From Candidatus Krumholzibacteriia bacterium (GTDB taxonomy: Bacteria; Krumholzibacteriota; Krumholzibacteriia; JAJRXK01), in the NCBI GenBank assembly GCA_035268685.1, contig DATFKK010000006.1, positions 28,277 to 92,276 on the forward strand: a DNA stretch of 64,000 nt, read 5' to 3'. Within the stretch, counting starts at the first letter, position 1, and each line of letters starts with the position of its first letter. Below, in pieces: positions 1-8,731 of this stretch. Under the pieces are notes generated by a model. It saw only the letters and a list, made by a program, of their open reading frames with translations. It was not told the origin of the DNA and ran no database searches. The position numbers were made by a program, and so were the translations under genes.

Positions 1-185
1 CGAACCACGAGCGAGTCGCGTACAAGGGCGGGTCGGAGCCCGGTGTGCTGAACATGACCACGTGGGTCCGCGACGACGAGGGTCGGGAGATCTGCGTGTG
101 CGCCACCCGCAACGCGGACGAACCGATCGAGACGACCGACCTGTCGGGCGTGGTCAGCGCGGCCTTCGACGTGCTCGATCGCTAG
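1..185 (+). CDS. Serine hydrolase / class A beta-lactamase-like protein, C-terminal fragment
   Basis: The reading frame is open from base 3 to the TAG at 183-185 and runs off the left edge, so only about 60 C-terminal residues are visible. It contains YKGGSEPGVLNMT followed by a short strand-helix ending. This resembles the KTG-type strand and last helix of class A beta-lactamase-like serine hydrolases (family knowledge); the nucleophile region is outside the window. Its stop codon overlaps the stop of the convergent permease gene by 3 bases (CTAG at 182-185). The family call is tentative because so little is present. Confidence 0.5.
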   Translation, partial: NHERVAYKGGSEPGVLNMTTWVRDDEGREICVCATRNADEPIETTDLSGVVSAAFDVLDR

Positions 186-1042
186 CGCCGCGTCTTCGGA
201 TCGAAGGCGTCGCGCAGACCGTCGCCCACGAAGTTCAGCGCGAGCAACGTGATCGAGAACATCGCGCCCGGGAAGACGATCCACCACCACATGGAGTCGA
301 CCGGGTTGATCGCCGCGGCGCCTTCACTCGCCAGCGAACCCCAGCTCGCCAACGGGGGTTGCACGCCGAGACCCAGGAAGCTCAGGAAGGCCTCTTCGAG
401 CATCACGGTGGGGACGGTGAGCGTGGCCACCACGAGCACCGGCCCCAGCAGGTTCGGCAGCACGTGGCGCACCAGGATCACGGGCGTGGGCACGCCGATC
501 GAGCGCGCCGCGAGCACGAATTCGGCGTGGCGTATCCGCAGCGTCTCGGCGCGGACGATGCGACTGGTGGTGAGCCACTGCACCGCACCCAGCGCCACGA
601 ACAGCAGCACGAGGCTCTGCCCGAACCAGGCCACGAGCAGAACCACGAAGAAGAGAAAGGGCAGTCCGTAGAGCAGATCCACGAAGCGCATCATGCCGTC
701 GTCGATCCGACCTCCGTTCCAGCCGGCGACCAGTCCCCAGGTCACGCCGATCACGATCGACACCAGGGTGGCGACCACGCCCACGAGCAGGCTGATGCGT
801 CCGCCGTGCAGCGTCCGGGTCAGCAGGTCGCGCCCCACGGCGTCGGTGCCGAAGGGGTGCTCCCAGCTCGGGGCCTGCCGTGCGCGCGCAAGGTCCTGTT
901 CCGTCACCCCGTGCGGCGACACCCATTCGACGGCGACCGCCGACACGGTGATCGCCACGAGGACGAACAGCGCGGCCATGGCCGCGCGGTTGCGGGCGAA
1001 GCGCGCGAAGGCCAGACGCCAGGGATCGCGCGAGCGGCTCAC
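182..1042 (-). CDS. Peptide/nickel-type ABC transporter permease (OppC/DppC family)
   Basis: Inner-membrane permease of 286 residues, of the family that imports oligopeptides or related solutes with an OppA-like binding protein. The N terminus has a cytoplasmic stretch and a first membrane helix (about residues 17-36). The periplasmic loop holds the OppC signature HPFGTDAVGRDLLTR, followed by about five more helices. The EAA-loop-like segment AARSIGVPTPVILVRHVLPN, which contacts the ATPase, is present. The chosen start is the GTG at 1042, which overlaps the stop of the upstream permease (GTGA); longer in-frame extensions would run through that gene. It is the last gene of a three-gene operon. 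No ATPase genes (OppD/F) are seen here, so they must be encoded elsewhere. Confidence 0.92.
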   Translation of the reverse strand: MSRSRDPWRLAFARFARNRAAMAALFVLVAITVSAVAVEWVSPHGVTEQDLARARQAPSWEHPFGTDAVGRDLLTRTLHGGRISLLVGVVATLVSIVIGVTWGLVAGWNGGRIDDGMMRFVDLLYGLPFLFFVVLLVAWFGQSLVLLFVALGAVQWLTTSRIVRAETLRIRHAEFVLAARSIGVPTPVILVRHVLPNLLGPVLVVATLTVPTVMLEEAFLSFLGLGVQPPLASWGSLASEGAAAINPVDSMWWWIVFPGAMFSITLLALNFVGDGLRDAFDPKTRR

Positions 1043-1956
1043 GAGGTCTCCGTCCGGGGATCGAAGGCGCGCGCCAGCACGTCGACCAGCAGGTTCAGCC
1101 CGATCAGCAGGGTGGAGTAGAGCAGCACGGAACCCATGGCCAGCGTGTAGTCGCGGTTCAGAGCGGCGTTGATGAAGAACGACCCCAGCCCTGGCAGGTC
1201 GAAGATGCGTTCGACGACCACGCTGCCCACGAGGATCGACGCGATCGCGGGGCCCAGGTACTGCACCACCGGCACGATGGCGATCCGCAGGGCGTGCCGT
1301 GCGACCACGACGCGCTCGCTCAGGCCCTTCGCGCGCGCGGTACGCACGAAGTCCTGCTGCAGCACGTCGAGCATGCCCGCGCGTGCAAGCCGCCCGATGT
1401 AGGCCGCGCGGACCGCGCCCAGGGTGACCGCGGGAAGGATCACCTGCTCGGGCGAGCCCCATCCGCCGACCGGCAACCATCCGAGTCCGAACACGAAGAC
1501 CAGCACCAGCACCGGGCCCAGGACGAAGTTCGGGACGCACACGCCGACCAGCGCGATCGACGTCGCCAGGTGGTCGGCCCAGCGGTTGTGGTACAGGGCG
1601 GCGATCACGCCGAGCGGGATCCCGACGAGCAGGGCGATCAGCAGTGCTCCCGCTCCCAGGGTCAGCGACACCGGTGCACCCTGAGCGATGATCTCCTGCA
1701 CCGACCAGCCCACGTACTTGAAACTCGGGCCGAGATCTCCTTCCAGGAGCCCGCCCACGTACACGCCGAGCTGCTCGACCAGCGGCCTGTCGAGTCCATA
1801 ACGAGCTTCGAGGTTGGCGCGCACCTGGGGATCGAGCGCGCGGTCGGCGTCGAAGGGTCCCCCGGGGGCGAGTCGCATGAAGAAGAACGACACCACCACG
1901 ATTCCCAGGAGCAATGGAACGGTGGCCAGCGCGCGGCGCAGCACGAAGCCGGTCAT
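1039..1956 (-). CDS. Peptide/nickel-type ABC transporter permease (OppB/DppB family)
   Basis: Inner-membrane permease of 305 residues, partner of the OppC-like protein encoded next. It begins with the typical OppB N terminus (FVLRRALATVPLLLGIVVVSFFF) and continues with the family motif RLAPGGPFD. Five further helices follow, then the EAA-like loop TARAKGLSERVVVARHALR. Its ATG overlaps the stop codon of the upstream binding-protein gene (ATGA at 1953-1956). Its own TGA overlaps the next start (GTGA at 1039-1042). Translational coupling of all three genes is therefore very likely. The exact substrate cannot be read from the sequence. Confidence 0.93.
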   Translation of the reverse strand: MTGFVLRRALATVPLLLGIVVVSFFFMRLAPGGPFDADRALDPQVRANLEARYGLDRPLVEQLGVYVGGLLEGDLGPSFKYVGWSVQEIIAQGAPVSLTLGAGALLIALLVGIPLGVIAALYHNRWADHLATSIALVGVCVPNFVLGPVLVLVFVFGLGWLPVGGWGSPEQVILPAVTLGAVRAAYIGRLARAGMLDVLQQDFVRTARAKGLSERVVVARHALRIAIVPVVQYLGPAIASILVGSVVVERIFDLPGLGSFFINAALNRDYTLAMGSVLLYSTLLIGLNLLVDVLARAFDPRTETS

Positions 1957-3533
1957 CGCGACACTCCTGTGCGCACCGGACGCACCCGGCGCAGGTCGAG
2001 CGAGTTCAGCAGGTCGGGTTCGAGCCCGGCCCACTGCGTGTCGTCGTAGAGATTGGTCACCGAGTACACGTACACCGGCAGGATGATCGCGTCGTCGAGC
2101 ACGACCATGCGTTCGCACTCCCGCAGCAGGGCGGCGCGCCGTTCGGGATCGCGTGTGCGCGAGGCCGAGGCGATCAACGCGTCGTAGCGCGCACTCGACC
2201 ATCCCGTGCGGTTGTTGCCGTTGCCCGTGGTGAAGATCTCCAGGAAGTTCTGCGCATCGAGCACGTCGCCGATCCAGCTGCCGCGGGCCAGGTCGTAGTC
2301 CCGCGCACGCACGGTGGTGGTGAAGACCTTCCATTCCTGGTTCAAGAGTTCGATCTCGATGCCCAGGTGTTCGCGCCACTGCTGCTGCAGGACCTCGGCG
2401 ATCTGCCGGTGCCATTCGCTGGTGTTGAACAGCAGGGTGAGCGAAGGAAATCCTTCTCCGCCGGGATAGCCGGCCGCGGCCAACAGGGAGTGTGCGCGCT
2501 CGACGTCGAACAACGGGGCGTCGATGCCGTCATGACCCGGCACTCCGGGTGGTACGAGCCCGCGCGCGGGCACCTGCCCCGCCCGCGTCACGTGCGTGGT
2601 GATCGCCTCGGCGTCGAGCGCGTAGCTCAGGGCGCGGCGCACGCGTTCGTCGTCGAGCGGTGGACGCTCGACGTTGCAGCGCAGGAAGTAGGTGGCGAGG
2701 AAGGGCCCGGAGTGCCAGTCGGGGCGTCGCTTCAGGGCGTCGACGAGTGCCGGCGGGACGCCGCCGCTGTCGACCCAGTCGATCAACCCGCTCTCGTAGC
2801 GGTTGAAGTTCGCGTTGGCGAAGTCGCCGGCGACGGCTTCGACCACGTCGAGCGCGATGGCTTCGACGTTCCAGTAGCGCGGATTGCGCTGCAGCCGCAT
2901 GCGGTCCTGCAGGCGCCAGTCGTCCAGGACGTAGGGACCGTTGCTGACGATCCACTCCGGTCGGGTCCAGGTCTCGCCGACCTTCTCCACCACGTGGCGG
3001 GGGCTGGGGGCCAGCGGGGGAGCAGCGGCCAGGTCCGCGAGGTAGGGAGTGGGGGTCTCGAGTTCGACGACGAGCGTCGTGTCGTCGGGCGCGAACAGAC
3101 CCAGGTCGTCGGACACGCCGGCGTTGAACTTCCGCGCACCCCGGACCGGGAACAACAACTGCGCCGACTTGCTCGCCGTGCGTGGATCGAGCACGCGCCG
3201 CCACGACCACACGAAGTCGCGCGCGGTCAACGGCGTGCCGTCGCTCCAGGTGCTGCGGCGCAGGCGGAAGGTCCAGGTCAGTCCGTCGTCACTGGTCCAC
3301 CAGTCGGTGGCGATGCCCGGCCCTGGCGCCAGCGAGGGGGGCACGCGCACCGTGAGCCCCTCGAACAGATTGGCCACGATCCGTCCGCCGGCCTGTCCGC
3401 CCACGCGGCCGGGGTCGATGGTCTCGGGTTCGGTGTTCAGGAAGCGGAAATCGGCCGGACGCTCGTCGGCGGAACAGCCCACGGCGGCCAGCAGGGCCAG
3501 GATCGGGACCAGGATTCGGTGCATCGACGGCAT
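1953..3533 (-). CDS. Extracellular solute-binding lipoprotein, family 5 (OppA/DppA-like)
   Basis: Periplasmic binding lipoprotein of about 526 residues that feeds the two downstream permeases. The N terminus has a short signal peptide and a lipobox-like AVGC. The mature part shows the SBP_bac_5 signature around ANLFEGLTVRVPPS and the usual internal motifs (WTFRLRR, WSDGTPLTARDFVWSWRR). An ATG at 3533 was chosen; an ATG at 3524 gives an equally good signal peptide, and a GTG at 3572 would add a non-signal-like leader. It is the first gene of the operon and is divergent from xseA. Peptide specificity is likely but not proven. Confidence 0.9.
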   Translation of the reverse strand: MPSMHRILVPILALLAAVGCSADERPADFRFLNTEPETIDPGRVGGQAGGRIVANLFEGLTVRVPPSLAPGPGIATDWWTSDDGLTWTFRLRRSTWSDGTPLTARDFVWSWRRVLDPRTASKSAQLLFPVRGARKFNAGVSDDLGLFAPDDTTLVVELETPTPYLADLAAAPPLAPSPRHVVEKVGETWTRPEWIVSNGPYVLDDWRLQDRMRLQRNPRYWNVEAIALDVVEAVAGDFANANFNRYESGLIDWVDSGGVPPALVDALKRRPDWHSGPFLATYFLRCNVERPPLDDERVRRALSYALDAEAITTHVTRAGQVPARGLVPPGVPGHDGIDAPLFDVERAHSLLAAAGYPGGEGFPSLTLLFNTSEWHRQIAEVLQQQWREHLGIEIELLNQEWKVFTTTVRARDYDLARGSWIGDVLDAQNFLEIFTTGNGNNRTGWSSARYDALIASASRTRDPERRAALLRECERMVVLDDAIILPVYVYSVTNLYDDTQWAGLEPDLLNSLDLRRVRPVRTGVSR

Positions 3534-3572
3534 GGTGGTGGCGGAGGGCTCCGGCGGCGCGGGGATCGACAC

Positions 3573-3601
3573 TGGGCACCCGTCCGTCCCGCGTGTATAA
3601 C
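3573..3601 (+). promoter_or_regulatory. Candidate sigma-70-type promoter for xseA
   Basis: TGGGCA (3573-3578) lies 17 bases before TATAAC (3596-3601), matching the housekeeping consensus at 4 of 6 and 5 of 6 positions. Transcription would start near 3608, about 50 bases before the xseA ATG. Confidence 0.45.
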
Positions 3602-3658
3602 CGGCGCGGGGCCGATCTCCAACCCCGATACACCGCCGACCCCACCCACGAGCCCGTC

Positions 3659-5185
3659 ATGGACGATTTCGGACCGCTCTTCGCACCGCCCGAGCCCGAG
3701 CCGCAGGAGCCGCCCACCTGGTCGGTCCTCGAGCTGAACCGTGCGATCGAGACGGCCCTGCAACAGGCCTTCCCCGAGGAGATCTGGCTGCGCGGCGAGA
3801 TCCAGGGCCTGGCCCGCACCCGCATGCGGCGGCACTGGTATTTCGAGCTGGTGGAGAAGGATCCCGACTCCGACCAGGTCAAGGGCAAGGTGAGTGTCGC
3901 GCTGCTGCAGTGGAACCGGCCCAAGGTCGACCGCATGATGCGCGGTGCGCCGGGCTTCGAGCTCGACGACGACGTCGAGGTCCGCATCCGCTGCCAGGTG
4001 GGCTACTACCCGCCCTTCGGCAAGCTGCAACTGGTGATGACCGGCGTGGACCCGAGCTTCACGCTGGGCCAGATGGCCGCCAACCGCGAACGCATCCTGC
4101 GCGCGCTGAGTGCCGAGGGCCTGCTGCGCGCCAACGCCGAGCACGTGCTGCCGATGGTGCCGACGCGCGTGGGGCTGGTGACCAGCGTGGGCAGCGCGGC
4201 CTACAACGACTTCGTCGAGGAGATCGCGCGCGGCGGCTACGGCTTGCACGTGGCCGCGTGCGACGCCCGCGTGCAGGGTGCCGACACCGAGCGGACCGTG
4301 ATCGCCGCCCTGCGCACGCTCGTCCGCCAGGGCTGCGACGTGGTGGTGATCGCGCGCGGTGGGGGCTCGCGCAGCGATCTGGCCGGTTTCGACAGCGAGG
4401 CCATCGCGCGCGCGATCGCGGTGAGTCCCGTGCCGGTGCTCACCGGCATCGGCCACGAGATCGACACCAGCGTGGCCGACGCCGTCGCCCACACCGCCTT
4501 CAAGACCCCGACCGCGTGCGCGGCCTTCCTCGTGGAATGCGCCCGTGCGACCGTGGACCGCGCCGAAGCCGCCTGGGAGGGGCTCGCCCGCGAGGCCGTG
4601 CGCGTGCAGCGTGACCAGGAACAGCGGCTGCTGCAGACCGCCCACGGGATCGGTCGGGGTGCCCGGAGCGCGTTGCGCCACCGTGACCGCGATCTCGACG
4701 GACTCCACGCCGCACTGGTCCGCGAAGGACGAGAATCCCAGGCGCGGGCCACGCGGGGTCTGGATGCCACGATCCACCGCGCTGCCCAGCTGGTCCGCGT
4801 ACGCCTGGCATCGCACGAAGCCCGTCTGGAGCTCGCCCAGCGGCGCCTGTCGCCCCAACGCGTGGGCCGTGCGCTGGAGCAGCGCTCGGTCCGGTTGGCA
4901 ACGCTCGCCCGGCGTCTGGCCCCCCTCGCCCTGCGCCGCCTGACCCGCGAGGAGGCCGACCTGAAGTCCCGTGCCCAGGCCGTGCGGGCCCTCGACCCGC
5001 GCCGCGTGCTACGGCGTGGCTACTCGCTCACCTACGACGACCAGGGGAATCTGGTGCGCGACCCGTCGACCGTGTCGAAGGGCGACGGCCTGCGCACGGT
5101 GGTGGCCGGCGGCGGGATCCACAGCCGCGTCGAGTCCACCCGGTCCGTTCCCGATCCCGACCCGACCCCGGAGGATTCCGCGTGA
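3659..5185 (+). CDS. xseA: Exodeoxyribonuclease VII large subunit
   Basis: Catalytic subunit (508 residues) of the bidirectional single-strand exonuclease made with XseB, used in mismatch repair and DNA processing in the cytoplasm. The N-terminal OB-fold region covers about residues 20-120 (WSVLELNRAIETAL, WLRGEIQGLARTR, HWYFEL). The catalytic domain follows, with the family motifs SVGSAAYNDF, RGGGSRSDLAGFDSE and GIGHEIDTSVAD. A long coiled-coil region and the C-terminal RGYSLTYD element complete it. The ATG at 3659 was chosen because the extension from the GTG at 3593 overlaps the likely promoter. Its end overlaps the xseB start (GTGA), so the two subunits are translationally coupled. Confidence 0.97.
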   Translation: MDDFGPLFAPPEPEPQEPPTWSVLELNRAIETALQQAFPEEIWLRGEIQGLARTRMRRHWYFELVEKDPDSDQVKGKVSVALLQWNRPKVDRMMRGAPGFELDDDVEVRIRCQVGYYPPFGKLQLVMTGVDPSFTLGQMAANRERILRALSAEGLLRANAEHVLPMVPTRVGLVTSVGSAAYNDFVEEIARGGYGLHVAACDARVQGADTERTVIAALRTLVRQGCDVVVIARGGGSRSDLAGFDSEAIARAIAVSPVPVLTGIGHEIDTSVADAVAHTAFKTPTACAAFLVECARATVDRAEAAWEGLAREAVRVQRDQEQRLLQTAHGIGRGARSALRHRDRDLDGLHAALVREGRESQARATRGLDATIHRAAQLVRVRLASHEARLELAQRRLSPQRVGRALEQRSVRLATLARRLAPLALRRLTREEADLKSRAQAVRALDPRRVLRRGYSLTYDDQGNLVRDPSTVSKGDGLRTVVAGGGIHSRVESTRSVPDPDPTPEDSA

Positions 5186-5472
5186 CACCTCGCAAGAAAC
5201 CCGAGACTCCGGCTGCAGATGCCCAGGAAGACGTCCGTTACGCCGATCTGGTCGAGGAACTGGAACGGATCTTGGAGGATCTCGAGAACGACGCCATCGA
5301 CGTCGACGAACTGGCCGCGCGCGTGCAACGCGGCAGTGAGTTGATCCGGACCTGCCGCGACCGCCTGGTGAAGAGCCGGGCGCAGATCGAGCAGGTGGTG
5401 GCCGATCTCGAGGCCCTCGATCCCTCCGGTGAGGACGTTCCCGTTGACCCCGACCACGAAGACGACGCCTGA
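5182..5472 (+). CDS. xseB: Exodeoxyribonuclease VII small subunit
   Basis: Small helical subunit (96 residues) that binds the XseA coiled coil. The core YADLVEELERILEDLEN, followed by ELAARVQRGSELIRTCRDRL, is the XseB pattern of two antiparallel helices. The start is a GTG at 5182 within the GTGA overlap with xseA. Both ends are unusually acidic or proline-rich compared with typical XseB of 70-90 residues. Confidence 0.93.
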   Translation: MTPRKKPETPAADAQEDVRYADLVEELERILEDLENDAIDVDELAARVQRGSELIRTCRDRLVKSRAQIEQVVADLEALDPSGEDVPVDPDHEDDA

Positions 5473-5533
5473 GGTCCGTCCGGCCGATCCGGGGACCGCT
5501 CCCGAGACGACCGGGCCGCCGCCGGCTCCGGCC

Positions 5534-7396
5534 ATGCCTCCGGACAGCGGTCCGGACGAGCGACGGGATGCCTTCGTCCGGCGCGGTCCCCACGAGTCTC
5601 CCCGGGACTACGACGCCCGCTGGCGCGACGAGATCTACCAGGGATCGGTTCCGCAGCTCACGGTGCGTGCGGTGGCCACGGGTACCGTGCTGGGATCGAT
5701 CCTGGCCGTCAGCAACCTCTACGTGGGCCTGAAGGCCGGCTGGTCGCTGAGCGTGACCATCACCGCGCTGGTGTTGAGCACCGCGCTGTGGAGGGTGCTG
5801 ACCGCGTCGAAGCTCGCGCGCTCGGACATGTCCCTCCTCGAACAGAACTGCATGCAGTCGACGGCCGCTGCGGCGGGGAACACCTCGAGCGTGGTCCTGG
5901 TGACCGCGGTCCCGGCCTGGATGCTGGTGACCGACCGCTACGTCGACCCCTTCGTTCTGGTGGCATGGACCTTCCTCGTGTCGGTGCTCGGCCTGGCCCT
6001 GGCCGTTCCCTTCAAGCGACAGCTCCTGCACTACGAACGCCTCGCCTGGCCCAGCGCGGTGGCCATGGCCCAGACGCTGCGCACGCTGCACGCGCGCGGG
6101 AGCGCCGCGGTCGACCAGGCGCGATGGTTGTTCGGAAGCGCACTGGTGGCAGGAGCCGTGCGTTGGTCGATCGGCAACACCTTCGGGTGGTGGAAGTTGC
6201 CGGCCTGGCCGGAAACCATTGCGCTTCCCGGCCGCTGGGGAGCGCTCGGCGTCGGAATCGACGCGAGCGCACTGTACTACGCGGCCGGGGCTCTGCTCGG
6301 CCCACGCGTGAGTGGTTGGATGCTCGTGGGCTCGGCCTCGGTGTGGCTGGGCTTCGTGCCGTGGTTGCTCTCGACCGGACGGCTCGACGAGCCGGGCTAC
6401 GGGGCGGTGATGTTCGCCGGAGCCCTGTGGGCCGGGGCGGGGATCATGGTCGCGGCGGGAATCACCGGCCTGTTCCTGCAGGCGGGCGTGTTGCTGCGCG
6501 GGCTGCGCGGTCTCCGCCGGCGCAGCGCCGGGGGGGCGTGGCGCGACGATCCGCTGCGTCGGATCGAGGTGCCGATGGGCTGGGCGGCGGTCGGGATCGT
6601 CGCCGCTGCGGTGGGCATCGTCTGGATCGGCGAGCGGGGACTCGGGATCCCCTGGTGGCTGAGCCTGGTGGGAGTGGTCGTGGCCATGGTCCTGGCTTCG
6701 GTCGCGATCCGCGCCTACGGCGAGACCGACATCACCCCGGCGGGCCCGCTGGGAAAGGTCATGCAGCTGGGCTACGGCGTCGCCGCCCCGCAGGCGCTGT
6801 CGGCGAATCTGTTCGGGACCACGATCGTGGTCGGTAGTGCGGCGGTAGCGGCCGACACGTCGGCGAACCTGCGGTGCGGTCACCTGCTGGGCGCCGATCC
6901 GCGCAAGCAGTTCCTGGCGCAGTTCCTGGGTCTGGGAACCGGGATCGTGATCGCCGTGGCCGCCTTCGGCGTGCTCGTGCCCGATCCGACGGCGGTCGGC
7001 ACCGAGACCCTGCCCGCGCCGGCCGCCCAGGCCTGGCGCGCGGTGGCGCAGATCGTGGCCGAAGGGCTGGGCGCGCTCGACGGCGTGGCCCGCGCGGCCG
7101 TCGCGGTGGGTGCGCTCCTCGGCGTGGGGCTGACCCTCGGTGACCGGCTCGGGCCACGGCGGCCGGCGTGGTGGCCGAGTCCCTTCGGCCTGGGCATCGG
7201 CATGGTGATCGGCTTTGCGCAGTCGACGGCGTTCTTCGTCGGGGCCATGATGGCGGTCCTGTTGCGTCGCAAGCTCGCCGACCGCGACGAGGCCAACGAC
7301 CGCATCGTGGCCCTGTCCAGCGGCGGCATCGCCGGCGACAGTCTGGTGGGCGTGTTGCTCGCCCTGCTGGTCGCCCTGGGATGGATGTCCACTTGA
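5534..7396 (+). CDS. OPT-family oligopeptide/metal-chelate transporter
   Basis: Polytopic inner-membrane protein (about 620 residues, roughly 14 helices) of the OPT/YSL superfamily, whose members move oligopeptides or metal chelates with protons. The signature near the first helices, LGSILAVSNLYVGLKAGWS, and the following EQNCMQSTAAAAGN segment match the family; later come the typical GETDITPAGPLGKVMQ and a GFA-rich last third. The ATG at 5534 was chosen. A GTG at 5429 would overlap xseB by 44 bases and add a proline-rich leader. It follows xseAB by 61 bases and overlaps the next gene by 16 bases. The substrate is unknown. Confidence 0.9.
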   Translation: MPPDSGPDERRDAFVRRGPHESPRDYDARWRDEIYQGSVPQLTVRAVATGTVLGSILAVSNLYVGLKAGWSLSVTITALVLSTALWRVLTASKLARSDMSLLEQNCMQSTAAAAGNTSSVVLVTAVPAWMLVTDRYVDPFVLVAWTFLVSVLGLALAVPFKRQLLHYERLAWPSAVAMAQTLRTLHARGSAAVDQARWLFGSALVAGAVRWSIGNTFGWWKLPAWPETIALPGRWGALGVGIDASALYYAAGALLGPRVSGWMLVGSASVWLGFVPWLLSTGRLDEPGYGAVMFAGALWAGAGIMVAAGITGLFLQAGVLLRGLRGLRRRSAGGAWRDDPLRRIEVPMGWAAVGIVAAAVGIVWIGERGLGIPWWLSLVGVVVAMVLASVAIRAYGETDITPAGPLGKVMQLGYGVAAPQALSANLFGTTIVVGSAAVAADTSANLRCGHLLGADPRKQFLAQFLGLGTGIVIAVAAFGVLVPDPTAVGTETLPAPAAQAWRAVAQIVAEGLGALDGVARAAVAVGALLGVGLTLGDRLGPRRPAWWPSPFGLGIGMVIGFAQSTAFFVGAMMAVLLRRKLADRDEANDRIVALSSGGIAGDSLVGVLLALLVALGWMST

Positions 7397-8673
7397 GTCC
7401 GATCGATCGGGTTCGCCACTTCGGCTCGACTCCGGCCGCGGCCATGGCGGCCGCCAACGCCAGCACCGTCGCCCTGAACCTCGTCCAGGGCTTTCTCTTC
7501 GCGCGGATCCTCGGCCCCGAGGACTACGGCGTGTGGCTGGGCCTGCTCCTGCTGTTCCAGTACGGGCAGTACAGCTACCTGGGCGCGACGACCTCGGTCC
7601 TGCGGCAGATCCCGCTGCAGCGCGGCCGCCGCGACGAAGCGCGGGCCCGGCGGCTCACTGCGGCAGCGCACGGGCTCGTGCTCACCACGAACGTCGGCTG
7701 GGTCCTGCTCGGGGCGGCCCTGGCCTTCACCGTGTACGGCGACGTGTGGTTCGGAGCGCTCGCGCTGGTCGGACTGACCGTGCTCGAGATCTGGCTGCAG
7801 CAGGGCCAGGCCGAACTCAAGGGCAGTCAGCGTTTCCACGCCGCCGCCGGCGTGATCGCCACGCGGGGTGTGGTGAACCTGATCCTGCTGCCGCTCGTGG
7901 TGTGGCTGGGCCTCGAGGGCGCCTATCTGCGCTGGTTCGTGCTCGCCACGCTGCTGCTGGTCCTGACCTGGCGCTTCGATCCCGTTCCCTTGCGTTGGCG
8001 CTTCGACCGCGCGGACTTCGCGGCGTTGATCCGTGACGGCGGCCCGATCCTGATGGTCGGGGTGGTCTTCGCTTTCCAGGTGCACTGTGACCGCACGCTT
8101 CTGCTGTTGATGGCCGACGACGTGGCCATGGGGCACTACGGCATCGCGGCGATCCTGATGACGGTGATGATGGCCGTGCCCGCCGCCGTGGGACAGACCT
8201 CGTATCCCGGCATGGTCGAGGAGTTCGGGCGGACCGGTCGTACCGACGGGCTGTGGCGCGCCACACTGCGGCGAACCGCCCGCGTGGGCGGCGTGGCGGT
8301 TTTCGCCGCCGGCTGCGCGTGGGTGCTGCTACCGCCCTTCGTTCGCTGGGTGCTTCCCGACTTCGCGCCGGGCACCGACGCCGCGCGCTTCGTGCTGCCG
8401 GGGACCGTGTTCCTCGCGAGCAGCGTTCCGGTGAGCTACTTCGTGCAGACCATCGGCCGCCAGGGACTGCACGTGGCCGTGAACCTCGTGGCACTGACCG
8501 GTCAGGCCGGGTTGGGCGTGATCGCGCTGCAGCGGGGCACGGGGATCGAGGGACTGGCCGTGGCCATGTCGATCGGCTTCGCCGTCTACCTGGCGTTGCT
8601 GACCGCCACCGCGTCACGTGCGCGCTTCGCGCCCCGTCGCGAGGCGCCGGTCGGAGAACCGGGAAGAACCTGA
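7381..8673 (+). CDS. Polysaccharide/oligosaccharide flippase (Wzx/MATE-like)
   Basis: Polytopic membrane protein of 430 residues with about 12-14 predicted helices. The N terminus (TVALNLVQGFLFARILGPEDYGVWLGLL) is the hallmark of polysaccharide biosynthesis flippases that move lipid-linked glycans to the periplasmic face. A middle segment (GGPILMVGVVFAFQVHCDRTLLLLM, only partly quoted from positions near 8040-8110) matches the second half of the fold. The ATG at 7381 overlaps the OPT gene by 16 bases; a TTG at 7393 inside TTGA is an alternative. The next gene encodes a methyltransferase, so a role in surface glycan assembly is plausible but not shown. Confidence 0.85.
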   Translation: MDVHLSPIDRVRHFGSTPAAAMAAANASTVALNLVQGFLFARILGPEDYGVWLGLLLLFQYGQYSYLGATTSVLRQIPLQRGRRDEARARRLTAAAHGLVLTTNVGWVLLGAALAFTVYGDVWFGALALVGLTVLEIWLQQGQAELKGSQRFHAAAGVIATRGVVNLILLPLVVWLGLEGAYLRWFVLATLLLVLTWRFDPVPLRWRFDRADFAALIRDGGPILMVGVVFAFQVHCDRTLLLLMADDVAMGHYGIAAILMTVMMAVPAAVGQTSYPGMVEEFGRTGRTDGLWRATLRRTARVGGVAVFAAGCAWVLLPPFVRWVLPDFAPGTDAARFVLPGTVFLASSVPVSYFVQTIGRQGLHVAVNLVALTGQAGLGVIALQRGTGIEGLAVAMSIGFAVYLALLTATASRARFAPRREAPVGEPGRT

Positions 8674-8696
8674 TCCGAGGCGTTGCGATGCAGCTG

Positions 8697-8705
8697 TGCT
8701 ACCAT
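8697..8705 (+). promoter_or_regulatory. Candidate extended -10 promoter
   Basis: TGCTACCAT reads as an extended -10 element (TG-n-TACCAT) 27 bases before the methyltransferase GTG. No convincing -35 lies 17 bases upstream. Confidence 0.3.
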
Positions 8706-8731
8706 CGTCCGTCTTCGCGAGGAGAGCGACC